Assembly: GCF_002157355.1 (NCBI RefSeq)
Contig: NZ_LYMK01000039.1
Coordinates: forward strand, 1-64,000
Length of the DNA: 64,000 bases
Direction of reading: 5' to 3'
From: Variovorax sp. JS1663
Lineage (GTDB): Bacteria; Pseudomonadota; Gammaproteobacteria; Burkholderiales; Burkholderiaceae_C
Shown here: piece by piece, positions 32,064 to 40,363 of the stretch
How the letters are laid out: each line of letters starts with the position of its first letter
Position numbering within the stretch: the first letter of the stretch is position 1
Notes under the pieces: model-generated
Seen by the model: the letters and a program-made list of their open reading frames with translations, nothing else
Databases searched by the model: none
What the model was told of the DNA's origin: nothing
Made by a program: the position numbers and the translations under genes

Positions 32064-32709
32064 AGCCCAGGCCGCGCAGGGTCGTGATGCCGACGCCCCG
32101 GCCTTCGAGGCGCTTGCGCAGGCGATGGATGATCACCTCGACCGCCTCCAGCTGCACGTCCGCCTCGTCGGAGAACACGCGCTCCAGGATCTGCTGCTTG
32201 GAGAAGGGCTCACCACTGCGCTGCACCAGCACCTTCAGCACCGCCTGCTCGCGCGGCGACAAGGCCAGCGGCTCGCCGTGCAGCAGGAACTGCCGGCGCG
32301 CGGCATCGTAGGCCAGCGGGCCGCAGGCCAGGCGCGGATGCTCGGTGCCGCGGGCGCGCCGCACCAGCGCGTGCAGCCGGGCTTCCAGCTCGGCCAGCGC
32401 GAAAGGCTTGGCCAGGAAGTCGTCGGCGCCGGCGTTGAGCGAGCGCACCCGCTCGTCCACCGAATCGCTGGCCGTGAGGATCAGCGCCGGCAGCCGCTGG
32501 TCGCGGGCGCGCAGGCGCTGCAGCACCGCGTGGCCGTCCAGGCCGGGCAGGCCCAGGTCGAGCACCAGCGCGTCATGGTCGTGCTGCTGCAGGGCACGGT
32601 CGGCCAGCCGCCCGTCGTCCACCCAGTCGACCTGGATGCCGGCATGCTCCAGCGCCTTGCAGAGCCAGGTGCCCAGCGCGTGTTCGTCTTCGGCCAGCAG
32701 GATGCGCAT
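32044..32709 (-). CDS. TctD-like response regulator, OmpR family
   Basis: 221 residues. Receiver domain with acidic pocket EDE (7-9), phospho-acceptor D51 in LVLDLGLPGLDG, Thr in LILTAS and Lys in LAKPF. The C-terminal winged helix includes LSPREQAVLKVLVQRSGEPF and VEVIIHRLRKRLEG, an OmpR/PhoB-type DNA-binding domain. Paired with the overlapping kinase gene. Relatives (TctD) activate tricarboxylate transporter genes. The Bug gene 28 bases upstream is likely co-transcribed. Confidence 0.93.
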   Translation of the reverse strand: MRILLAEDEHALGTWLCKALEHAGIQVDWVDDGRLADRALQQHDHDALVLDLGLPGLDGHAVLQRLRARDQRLPALILTASDSVDERVRSLNAGADDFLAKPFALAELEARLHALVRRARGTEHPRLACGPLAYDAARRQFLLHGEPLALSPREQAVLKVLVQRSGEPFSKQQILERVFSDEADVQLEAVEVIIHRLRKRLEGRGVGITTLRGLGYALEAA

Positions 32710-32737
32710 GGCGCCACTATGCCCGCGGCGGCCGCTT

Positions 32738-33757
32738 TCAGTCGGGCTTGATGTTGGCCCGTGCGATCACCTTCTTCCAGCGGGCCTGTTCGCCGGCGAT
32801 GAACTTGGCGAACTGCTCCGGCGTGTCGCCGATCGATTCGGCGGCGTCGCCCTTGAGCCGCTCCAGCGCGGCGGGTGCCTTCACCGCCTTCATGGTCTCG
32901 GCCGACAGCTTGGCCAGGTTCGCGGGCGCCAGGTTGGCCGGCGCCAGCAAGCCGTACCACTGCGTCATCTCGAAGCCGGGGAAGCCTTGCTCGGCCACTG
33001 TCGGCACATCGGGCAGCTGCGGCAGGCGCTGGGCCGAGCCGGTGGCGACGCAGCGCAGCTTGCCGGCCTTGATGAAGGGGAGCACCGCCGCCGCGCCGAT
33101 GGCCGAGGCATCCAGCCGCCCGGCCATGAGGTCGGTCAGCATCGGGCCGGTGCCGCGGTAGGGCACGTGCAGCATGAAGATGTTGGAGGTCATCTTCAGG
33201 TACTCGAAGGCCAGGTGGCCGGCGCTGCCGTTGCCGGCCGAGCCGTAGCTCAGCTTGCCGGGCTTGCTTTGGGCGTAGGCGATCAGCTCGCGCAGGTTCT
33301 TCGCCGGCACGTCGGGATGCACCACGTACAGGCTGGGCACCTTGGCCAGCAGGCTGACCGGCTTGAAGTCCTTGTTGGCGTCGTAGGGCAGCTTGTCGAA
33401 GATGTACGGGTTGACCGCCAGCGTGCCGATGTGGCCGAGGATCAGCGTGTGCTGGTCGTCGGCGCGGGCCACCTCGGTCATCGCGATGTTGCCGGCAGCG
33501 CCGGGCTTGTTGTCGACGAACACGCTCTGGCCCAGCGTGCGCGAGAGTTCGGCGGCCACCGAGCGGGCCACGATCTCGGAGCTTCCGCCCGGCGCGAAGG
33601 GGACGACGAAGCGCACCGGCTTGCTCGGCCAGGCGGCTTGTGCCGGCGCGATGCGCGGCCAGGCGGCAGCGAGGCCGAGCGCGCCGCTCATGCCGAGCAG
33701 GCGGCGGCGGGCGGGGGAAAAGTCGGACGCGGGCCCGGCGGATTGCGGATCGTGCAT
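32738..33757 (-). CDS. Bug/TctC-family binding protein, Tat-type signal
   Basis: 339 residues from ATG 33757, which has GGAGACG just upstream; an ATG at 33769 would add four residues. The signal ARRRLLGMSGALGLAAAWPR then IAPAQA suggests Tat export. Mature Bug motifs are RFVVPFAPGGSSEIVARSVA, VDNKPGAAGNIAMTEVARA, LSYGSAGNGSAGHLAFEYLK, VPYRGTGPMLTDLMAGRLD and VPTVAEQGFPGFEMTQWYGL. It belongs to the tripartite-tricarboxylate (TTT) receptor family. No TctA/TctB membrane genes are nearby. The ligand is unknown. It is the first gene of the operon with the two-component system. Confidence 0.9.
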   Translation of the reverse strand: MHDPQSAGPASDFSPARRRLLGMSGALGLAAAWPRIAPAQAAWPSKPVRFVVPFAPGGSSEIVARSVAAELSRTLGQSVFVDNKPGAAGNIAMTEVARADDQHTLILGHIGTLAVNPYIFDKLPYDANKDFKPVSLLAKVPSLYVVHPDVPAKNLRELIAYAQSKPGKLSYGSAGNGSAGHLAFEYLKMTSNIFMLHVPYRGTGPMLTDLMAGRLDASAIGAAAVLPFIKAGKLRCVATGSAQRLPQLPDVPTVAEQGFPGFEMTQWYGLLAPANLAPANLAKLSAETMKAVKAPAALERLKGDAAESIGDTPEQFAKFIAGEQARWKKVIARANIKPD

Positions 33758-33833
33758 GGTCGTCTCCATCGGTCTGTTTGGAATGCGTTGATGGTGCCGC
33801 GCCGGAGCTTTCAGGAAGCTGTCGACGCAGGCC

Positions 33834-35459
33834 TCAGCGCCGCACCACGTAGCGCGTGACCACCGGAAGCGTCTCGCCCTGATGGAAGGCCAGGCGGCGC
33901 TCGCGCAGCGCCATGTCGGCCGCGGTGGCGCGGTGGAAGCGGCGCAGGTGCTCGGTCCAGGACTCGTCCACGACCTCCTCCAGGTAGCGGCCCGGCTCGG
34001 CGATGTCGTGCAGCAGCTCCCAGCCGATCGCACCCTGCCCCAGGCGCGCGCGGCGGGTCTGCTGCATGACGACGTGGAAGGCGGCGGCGCGGGCCGGGTC
34101 GATCAGGTATTCGATGGTGACGACCACGCGGCCATCCTCGCCCGGCGCCTCGGTCGGCGGGCCCTTGGCCCAGCCCTTGCGTGCGGGGGTGGTGTCTTCG
34201 TCCTCGCCCACGTGGTCGGTCACGTAGCGGATGGCCAGCAGCATGCACAGGCTGCCGCTGGCCGCGCCGATGCCCAGGGTGAGGTGGAGCGAAGACAGCT
34301 CCGCCACCTGCCCCCAGAGCGCCGCCCCGAAGGCGCTGGCACCCATGATCGCCATCTGGTAGATGGACATGCCGCGGGCGCGCACCCAGTCGGGCAGCGC
34401 CAGCTGGGCCGAGACCGACAGCGAGTTCGCCACCGTGATCCAGGCCATGCCGCCGCAGAACATTGCCGGCACGGCGATCCAGGCGTTGGGCGCCACCGCC
34501 ATCACGGCCGTGGCGGCGGACTGCAGCATCGCGCCGCGCATCACCAGCTGATCGCGCGCCAGCGCCTGGCGCAGCCGCGGGAGGAACATCACCGCGGTGA
34601 TGGCGCCCGCACCCATGGCCGCCAGCAGCAGCGTGAAGGTGCCGGCCCCGCCGCCTTTCAGGTTGCGCGCCAGGAGCGGCAGCAGCGCCAGCAGCGCGGT
34701 CGAATGCAGGAAGAAGATGGAGATGCGGGTGAGCACGGCGCGCATGCGCTGCGACTGGCGCACGAACTGCACGCCCACGCGCATGGCGCTGATGAGGCGC
34801 TCGCGTCCCAGCGGGTTCGGCTTGTGCTCGCGCCGCCAGCGCATCACGATGAAGCCCGAGGCCACGCACAGCACCGCATTCAGCCCGAAGACCCAGACCG
34901 TGCCCGCGCTCGCGATCAGTGTGCCGGCGAGCAGCGGCCCGACGATGCGCGAGGCGTTCATCGCCAGCCCGTTGAGGCCCAGCGCCGCCGGCAGGTGGGT
35001 GCGGGGCACCAGTTCGGGCACGATGGCCGAGAACACCGGCCAGCGCAGCGCCAGGCCGATGCCGTTGGCGAAGGTCAGGGCCAGCAGCAGCGGCGCGCTC
35101 ATCAGGTCCAGCACCACCGCGCCGCACAGCACGATGGCGGCGCCGGCCAGCCAGAACTGGGTGGCGACCAGCCAGCGCCGGCGATCGAGGATGTCTGCCA
35201 GGGCGCCGCTGGGCAGGCCCAGCAGGAACACCGGCAGGGTGGAGGCCGACTGCACCAGTGCCACCCACATCGGCGAGGTGGTCAGCGAGGTCATCATCCA
35301 CGCCGCCGCCACGTCGTTCATCCACATGCAGATGTTGGCCACCAGCCAGGTGCTCCAGAGCATGCGGAACACCGGCAGCTTGAGCGGCTCGAAGGGGCCG
35401 ATGCGCGGCGGCGGCACGCGTGTCTGGACGGGGCTTTCTTCTGGCGAGATCGGGGGCAT
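33834..35459 (-). CDS. MFS exporter with C-terminal ferredoxin-like domain (MFS_3)
   Basis: 541 residues. About 12 helices cover 28-425 (for example LMSAPLLLALTFANGIGLAL). The family is the enterobactin-exporter-like MFS_3 group (formerly DUF894). The last about 100 residues (GRVVVTIEYLIDPARAAAFH, GWELLHDIAEPGRYLEEVVD, TEHLRRFHRATAADMALRER) form an extra cytosolic domain like the antibiotic-biosynthesis-monooxygenase fold found in this family. Substrate unknown, possibly a siderophore or organic compound. It lies 8 bases downstream of the Lrp gene on the same strand. Confidence 0.88.
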   Translation of the reverse strand: MPPISPEESPVQTRVPPPRIGPFEPLKLPVFRMLWSTWLVANICMWMNDVAAAWMMTSLTTSPMWVALVQSASTLPVFLLGLPSGALADILDRRRWLVATQFWLAGAAIVLCGAVVLDLMSAPLLLALTFANGIGLALRWPVFSAIVPELVPRTHLPAALGLNGLAMNASRIVGPLLAGTLIASAGTVWVFGLNAVLCVASGFIVMRWRREHKPNPLGRERLISAMRVGVQFVRQSQRMRAVLTRISIFFLHSTALLALLPLLARNLKGGGAGTFTLLLAAMGAGAITAVMFLPRLRQALARDQLVMRGAMLQSAATAVMAVAPNAWIAVPAMFCGGMAWITVANSLSVSAQLALPDWVRARGMSIYQMAIMGASAFGAALWGQVAELSSLHLTLGIGAASGSLCMLLAIRYVTDHVGEDEDTTPARKGWAKGPPTEAPGEDGRVVVTIEYLIDPARAAAFHVVMQQTRRARLGQGAIGWELLHDIAEPGRYLEEVVDESWTEHLRRFHRATAADMALRERRLAFHQGETLPVVTRYVVRR

Positions 35460-35467
35460 GAGCGTCG

Positions 35468-35980
35468 CTATTGTCCGGTGCCCGGGCGGCCGGACTTGCC
35501 GGTCTTTTTCGCCAAGTGGCCCAAAGGCAGCGCCCGGCTGGCCTTGACCTCGCCCAGCGAGAAGCTGGTGTGCAGGTCCTTCACGTTCGGCAGGTGCATC
35601 AGGCTGTTGAGGGCAAAGCGGGAGAAGCCGTCCAGGTCCTCGGCCACCACCTGCAGCTCGAACATGCCGGTACCGCTGATGTAGTGGCAGGCCACCACCT
35701 CGGGCAGCTTGCGGATCGCCTCCTCGATCTTGCGCGTGACCTCGCCGGTGGCGCGGTCGGTGTCCAGGCGCACGAAAGCCAGCACGCCCAGGCCGATCTT
35801 GTGGCGGTCGATCTCGGCGTGGTAGCCGCGGATGTAGCCGGCCTTTTCCAGCGCCCGCACCCGGCGCCAGCAGGGCGCGGCCGAGAGGCCCACGCGTTGG
35901 GCCAGCTCGGCGTTCGTGAGGCGTGCGTCGGCCTGCAGTTCTTGCAGGATGGCGAGGTCGAACTTGTCAATGCTTTCCAT
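35468..35980 (-). CDS. Lrp/AsnC-family regulator
   Basis: 170 residues. N-terminal HTH ILQELQADARLTNAELAQRV, GLSAAPCWRRVRALEKAGYI, then the RAM ligand domain with EVVACHYISGTGMFELQVV. The C-terminal tail (LPLGHLAKKTGKSGRPGTGQ) is basic. It is divergent from the indolepyruvate oxidoreductase gene across 179 bases, so it likely senses an amino acid and controls that gene, as is common for this pair. The MFS gene behind it may be co-transcribed. Confidence 0.93.
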   Translation of the reverse strand: MESIDKFDLAILQELQADARLTNAELAQRVGLSAAPCWRRVRALEKAGYIRGYHAEIDRHKIGLGVLAFVRLDTDRATGEVTRKIEEAIRKLPEVVACHYISGTGMFELQVVAEDLDGFSRFALNSLMHLPNVKDLHTSFSLGEVKASRALPLGHLAKKTGKSGRPGTGQ

Positions 35981-36159
35981 GAAGGCCTATCTTAAGCAAG
36001 ATCCTTTCGAAATAGGGCCTCGAATGGGCAAAGAACGCAAACACCTATCAAGGCGCCAGGCATACACTTTGCGAGCATGATGGCTGCGGGGTCCACACCC
36101 GGATGCCTCGCCCCACCCACCGCCACGCCCACAAGGCACAGCCACCGGAGACAACGACG

Positions 36160-39100
36160 ATGAACGCACCGCTGCCAGAGCACATCCGCAAGGCACTCGA
36201 AACGGTCACGCTCGACGACAAATATTCACTGGACTACGGCCGCGCCTTCATGAGCGGCGTCCAGGCCCTGGTCAAGCTGCCCATGCTGCAGCGGCTGCGC
36301 GACCAGCAGGCCGGCAAGAACACGGCAGGTTTCATCAGCGGCTACCGCGGATCCCCCCTCGGCGGCTATGACCAGGCGCTGTGGAAGGCCAGCAAGTACC
36401 TCAAGGAACAGCACATCGTCTTCCAGCCGGGCGTGAACGAGGAGCTTGCCGCCACGGCACTCTGGGGCACGCAGCAACTGGGCTTCGCGCCGCCGGGCAC
36501 CAACAAGTACGACGGCGTGTTCGGCATCTGGTACGGCAAGGGCCCGGGCGTGGACCGCTGCTCCGACGTCTTCAAGCACGCCAACATGGCCGGTACCACG
36601 CCCTGGGGCGGTGTGATCGCGGTGGCCGGCGACGACCACATCTCCAAGAGCTCGACCGCGGCGCACCAGAGCGATCACATCTTCAAGGCCTGCGGCACGC
36701 CGGTGTTCTTCCCGACCAACGTGCAGGAGATCCTGGACCTGGGCATCCATGCCTTCGCGATGAGCCGCTTCGCCGGCATCTGGTCGGGCATGAAGACGAT
36801 CCAGGAGATCGTCGAATCCAGCGCCACCGCGATGATCGACCCCGAGCGCGTCGAGATCGTCATGCCCACCGACTTCCAGATGCCGCCCGGCGGCCTGCAC
36901 ATCCGCTGGCCCGACCATGCGCTGGAGCAAGAGGCGCGTCTCATGCACTACAAGTGGTATGCCGCGCTGGCCTACATCCGCGCCAACCGGCTCAACCACA
37001 ACGTGATCGAAGGCCCGAACGACCGCTTCGGCATCATGGCCAGCGGCAAGGCCTACAACGACACCCGCCAGGCCCTGATCGACCTGGGCCTGGACGACGC
37101 GGCCTGCCGCCAGCTGGGCATCCGCCTGCACAAGGTGGCGGTGGTGTGGCCGCTGGAGGCGCAGCTCACCCGCGACTTCGCCACCGGCCTGCAGGAAATC
37201 CTGGTGGTGGAAGAGAAGCGCCAGGTCATCGAGTACCAGCTCAAGGAAGAGCTCTACAACTGGCGCGCCGACGTGCGGCCCAACGTGGTCGGCAAGTTCG
37301 ACGAGGGCGAGGTGCACGAGGCCGAGGGCTACTCGGGCGGCGAATGGTCCATGCCCAACCCGACCGCCCACACCCTGCTGCGTGCGAACGCCGACCTGAA
37401 CCCGGCGCTGATCGCCAAGGCCATCGCGATGCGGCTGAAGAAGACCGGCATCCTGGCCGCCGCCGGCAGCGACATGGCGGCGCGCATCGACGCCCAACTC
37501 GCCATCCTCGAGGCCAAGGAGCGCGCGATGGCCGCGCCGCAGATCGTGAGCCCGGTGGACGCGAGCCGCCAGCCCTGGTTCTGCTCGGGCTGCCCGCACA
37601 ACACCAGCACCGTCGTGCCCGAGGGCTCGCGCGCGATGGGCGGCATCGGCTGCCACTTCATGGCGACCTGGATGGACCGCTCCACCATCGGCTTCACGCA
37701 GATGGGCGGCGAGGGCGTGCCATGGGTGGGCCAGCAGCCCTTCACCACCGACCCGCACATCTTCGCCAACCTCGGCGACGGCACCTACTTCCACAGCGGC
37801 CTGCTGGCGATCCGCCAGAGCATCGCGGCCGGGGTCAACATCACCTACAAGATCCTCTACAACGACGCGGTGGCGATGACGGGCGGCCAGCAGGTGGGCG
37901 AGCGTCCCGAGGGCCACTCCGTGCTGCAGATCGCCGAGAGCCTGCATGCCGAGGGTGCGGCCAAGGTGGTCATCGTGACCGACGAGCCGGAGAAGTACGA
38001 GGGCGTCAACGTGCCCGGGCAGGACGTGAAGGTGCGGCACCGCGACGAGCTGGACGAGATCCAGCGCGAGTTCCGGGAGATCAAGGGCACCACCGCCATC
38101 ATCTACGACCAGACCTGCGCCACCGAGAAGCGCCGCCGCCGCAAGCGGGGCACGATGGTCGATCCGGCCAAGCGGGTGGTCATCAACGAGCTGGTCTGCG
38201 AGGGCTGCGGCGACTGCAGCGTGCAGAGCAACTGCCTGTCGGTGGAGCCGCTGGAGACCGAGTTCGGCCGCAAGCGCACCATCAACCAGAGCACCTGCAA
38301 CAAGGACATGAGCTGCCTCAAGGGCTTCTGTCCGAGCTTCGTGACCGTGGAAGGCGGTCAGCTCAAGAAGAAGGCGAAGAACAAGGCCTCGACGCCGGCC
38401 GAGCTCGGCGCCCTGGCCGAGCCGGCGCTGCCTTCGCTGGCCGGCGGCCAGGTCTGGGGCATCGTGGTGGCCGGCGTCGGCGGCACGGGCGTGATCACCA
38501 TCGGCCAGTTGCTGGGCATGGCGGCGCACATCGAGGGCAAGGGCATCGTCACGCAGGACGCCGCCGGCCTCGCGCAGAAGGGCGGCGCGACCTGGAGCCA
38601 CGTGCTGATCGGCGACACCCAGGACGACATCCGGACCACCCGCGTGGGCACGGCCGCAGCCGACCTGGTGCTGGCCTGCGATCCGCTGGTGAGCGTCAAC
38701 GCCGAGACGATGGCGCGCATGCGCGAGGGCCGCACCCACGTGGCGCTGAACAGCCACGGCGCGCCGACCGCGGGCTTCGTGCGCAATGCCAACTGGCAGA
38801 ACCCGCAGGAGGCCTGCGCTGCCGAGATCGCGCGTGCCGTGGGTGCCGGGTCGCTCGGCGCCTTCGATGCGGATGCCGCCGCGAGCTCGCTGATGGGCGA
38901 CACCATCTACGTCAACCCGATGATCCTGGGCTACGCCTGGCAGAAGGGCTGGATCCCGCTGGAGCACGCGTCGCTGATGCGCGCGATCGAACTCAACGCG
39001 GTGGCGATCGAGAACAACAAGGCCGCCTTCGAATGGGGCCGCCAGGCCGCCCAGCGGCCGCAGGAGCTCGGCAAGCGACTGAACCCCGGACAGGTCATCG

Positions 39101-39765
39101 AATTCAAGAAGCGCGAAACGGTCGAGAGTCTCGTCGCGCGCCGCGCCGAGTTCCTGACGGCCTACCAGAACGCGGCGTACGCCGAGCAGTACCGGGCCTT
39201 CGTCGCCAAGGTGCAGCAGGCCGAGGCGGCGCTGGGCAAGACCGCCCTGGCCGAGACGGTGGCCCGCTACCTGTTCAAGCTGATGGCCTACAAGGACGAG
39301 TACGAGGTCGCGCGCCTGCATGCGGACCGCAGCTTCCTCGAGCGTGTCGAGGGCATGTTCGAGGGCGACTACAAGCTCAACTATCACCTGGCGCCGCCGA
39401 TGATTGCCCAGCGCAATGCCAGGGGCGAGCTGCAGAAGCAGAAGTTCGGCCCGGCGATGCTGACCGGCTTCCGTCTGCTGGCCAAGCTCAAGGGCCTGCG
39501 CGGCACGGCGCTCGACCCCTTCGGCCGAACCGAGGAGCGCCGCACCGAGCGCGCGCTGATCGGCGAGTACCGCGCCAGCGTCGAGGAAGTGCTGGCCGGC
39601 CTGAATGCCGGCAGCCACGCCCTGGCGCTGGAGATCGCGGCGCTGCCGGAGCAGATCCGCGGCTACGGCCACGTGAAGGAGCGCAACCTGCAGGCGGCGC
39701 GCGGCCGCTGGGCCGCGCTGATGGCCAAGTGGCGCGACCCCCAGGGCGCCCGCGTGGCCGCCTGA
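36160..39765 (+). CDS. Indolepyruvate ferredoxin oxidoreductase, fused alpha-gamma
   Basis: 1201 residues, one chain carrying both halves of the IorAB-type enzyme. It oxidatively decarboxylates aryl 2-oxo acids from aromatic amino-acid transamination to acyl-CoA, reducing a ferredoxin. ATG 36160 has CCGGAG at good spacing; the upstream start at 36103 lacks support. The N-terminal half has the pyrimidine and core domains (FISGYRGSPLGGYDQAL) and the TPP region WFCSGCPHNTSTVVPEGSRA near 477. A 4Fe-4S-like cluster CEGCGDCSVQSNC lies near 680, and the gamma domain opens with GIVVAGVGGTGVITIGQLLG near 770. The divergent Lrp gene is probably its regulator. Confidence 0.93.
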   Translation: MNAPLPEHIRKALETVTLDDKYSLDYGRAFMSGVQALVKLPMLQRLRDQQAGKNTAGFISGYRGSPLGGYDQALWKASKYLKEQHIVFQPGVNEELAATALWGTQQLGFAPPGTNKYDGVFGIWYGKGPGVDRCSDVFKHANMAGTTPWGGVIAVAGDDHISKSSTAAHQSDHIFKACGTPVFFPTNVQEILDLGIHAFAMSRFAGIWSGMKTIQEIVESSATAMIDPERVEIVMPTDFQMPPGGLHIRWPDHALEQEARLMHYKWYAALAYIRANRLNHNVIEGPNDRFGIMASGKAYNDTRQALIDLGLDDAACRQLGIRLHKVAVVWPLEAQLTRDFATGLQEILVVEEKRQVIEYQLKEELYNWRADVRPNVVGKFDEGEVHEAEGYSGGEWSMPNPTAHTLLRANADLNPALIAKAIAMRLKKTGILAAAGSDMAARIDAQLAILEAKERAMAAPQIVSPVDASRQPWFCSGCPHNTSTVVPEGSRAMGGIGCHFMATWMDRSTIGFTQMGGEGVPWVGQQPFTTDPHIFANLGDGTYFHSGLLAIRQSIAAGVNITYKILYNDAVAMTGGQQVGERPEGHSVLQIAESLHAEGAAKVVIVTDEPEKYEGVNVPGQDVKVRHRDELDEIQREFREIKGTTAIIYDQTCATEKRRRRKRGTMVDPAKRVVINELVCEGCGDCSVQSNCLSVEPLETEFGRKRTINQSTCNKDMSCLKGFCPSFVTVEGGQLKKKAKNKASTPAELGALAEPALPSLAGGQVWGIVVAGVGGTGVITIGQLLGMAAHIEGKGIVTQDAAGLAQKGGATWSHVLIGDTQDDIRTTRVGTAAADLVLACDPLVSVNAETMARMREGRTHVALNSHGAPTAGFVRNANWQNPQEACAAEIARAVGAGSLGAFDADAAASSLMGDTIYVNPMILGYAWQKGWIPLEHASLMRAIELNAVAIENNKAAFEWGRQAAQRPQELGKRLNPGQVIEFKKRETVESLVARRAEFLTAYQNAAYAEQYRAFVAKVQQAEAALGKTALAETVARYLFKLMAYKDEYEVARLHADRSFLERVEGMFEGDYKLNYHLAPPMIAQRNARGELQKQKFGPAMLTGFRLLAKLKGLRGTALDPFGRTEERRTERALIGEYRASVEEVLAGLNAGSHALALEIAALPEQIRGYGHVKERNLQAARGRWAALMAKWRDPQGARVAA

Positions 39766-39809
39766 GCACATCTCCGGTCGACGCCGTCGCCTGGCCGGCG
39801 AAAGCCCTC

Positions 39810-39841
39810 CCGGCCCGGCCGGCTTAGCGCCGGCGGGCCGG
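39810..39841. terminator. GC-rich stem-loop downstream of the oxidoreductase gene
   Basis: Arms CCGGCCCGGCCGGC and CGCCGGCGGGCCGG around TTAG, pairing with one bulge. It lies 45 bases after the stop at 39765. There is no T-run, so it is either a Rho-assisted or attenuating hairpin and not a classical intrinsic terminator. TACAAT at 39853-39858 just after it may be the -10 box of yajC, although no good -35 is visible. Confidence 0.4.
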
Positions 39842-39852
39842 ACGCCGCCGAA

Positions 39853-39858
39853 TACAAT
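39853..39858 (+). promoter_or_regulatory. Possible -10 element for yajC-secDF
   Basis: TACAAT in the context GAATACAATGC, 116 bases before the yajC start. The same hexamer occurs before pgk at 57563. No convincing -35 element lies 16-18 bases upstream because that stretch is the GC-rich hairpin. Assigned by position and hexamer match only. Confidence 0.3.
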
Positions 39859-39974
39859 GCGCGATGCCGTGCGGGGCCCCGCCCCGCCTTCGCGCGCCTG
39901 TCTCTACAGCGCGCGGAACCGTGAACCCCAGAGGGGCTTCGCGCTCCCATCCTTCCTCTCTGCTGGAGACTTCC

Positions 39975-40310
39975 TTGTTCATTTCCACCGCTTACGCCCA
40001 GACCGCGCCCGCTCCTGCATCCGGCGGGGGCGACATGATGTCCTCGCTCGGCAGCATGCTCCCGCTGTTGCTGATGTTCGTGGTGCTGTACTTCGTCATG
40101 ATCCGCCCGCAGATGAAGCGCCAGAAGGAAGCACGCGCGATGCTCGAGGCCCTGGCCAAGGGCGACGAGGTCGCCACGGCCGGCGGTGTGCTCGGCAAGA
40201 TCACCCAACTGGGCGAGCAGTACCTGACGGTCGAGATCGCCAAGGGCGTCGAGGTGCAGGTGCAGCGCTCGGCGGTCGTCCAGGTTCTGCCCAAGGGCGC
40301 CATCAAGTAA
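39975..40310 (+). CDS. yajC: Sec translocon accessory subunit YajC
   Basis: 111 residues from TTG 39975 (read as Met), giving MFISTAYAQTAPAPASGGGD, the standard YajC N-terminus. GGAG at 39964-39967 supports this start; earlier in-frame ATG at 39864 would add a basic non-conserved stretch. One membrane helix (SMLPLLLMFVVLYFVMI) then the basic IRPQMKRQKEARAMLEALAK and a small cytosolic domain. It joins SecD and SecF in the SecDF-YajC complex that aids protein export. It lies 53 bases before secD. Confidence 0.93.
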   Translation: MFISTAYAQTAPAPASGGGDMMSSLGSMLPLLLMFVVLYFVMIRPQMKRQKEARAMLEALAKGDEVATAGGVLGKITQLGEQYLTVEIAKGVEVQVQRSAVVQVLPKGAIK

Positions 40311-40363
40311 GTCCGGCGGAAAACGCGGGTGCCGCGCACCCGCGTCATTGAAGGTTTCATGCG

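Noticed and set aside
36226..39771. 1181-residue ORF on the minus strand opposite the indolepyruvate oxidoreductase gene
   Set aside because: Made of low-complexity His/Arg/Leu/Ala/Gly sequence expected from the antisense of GC-rich codons; no motif, and the plus-strand gene is well supported.
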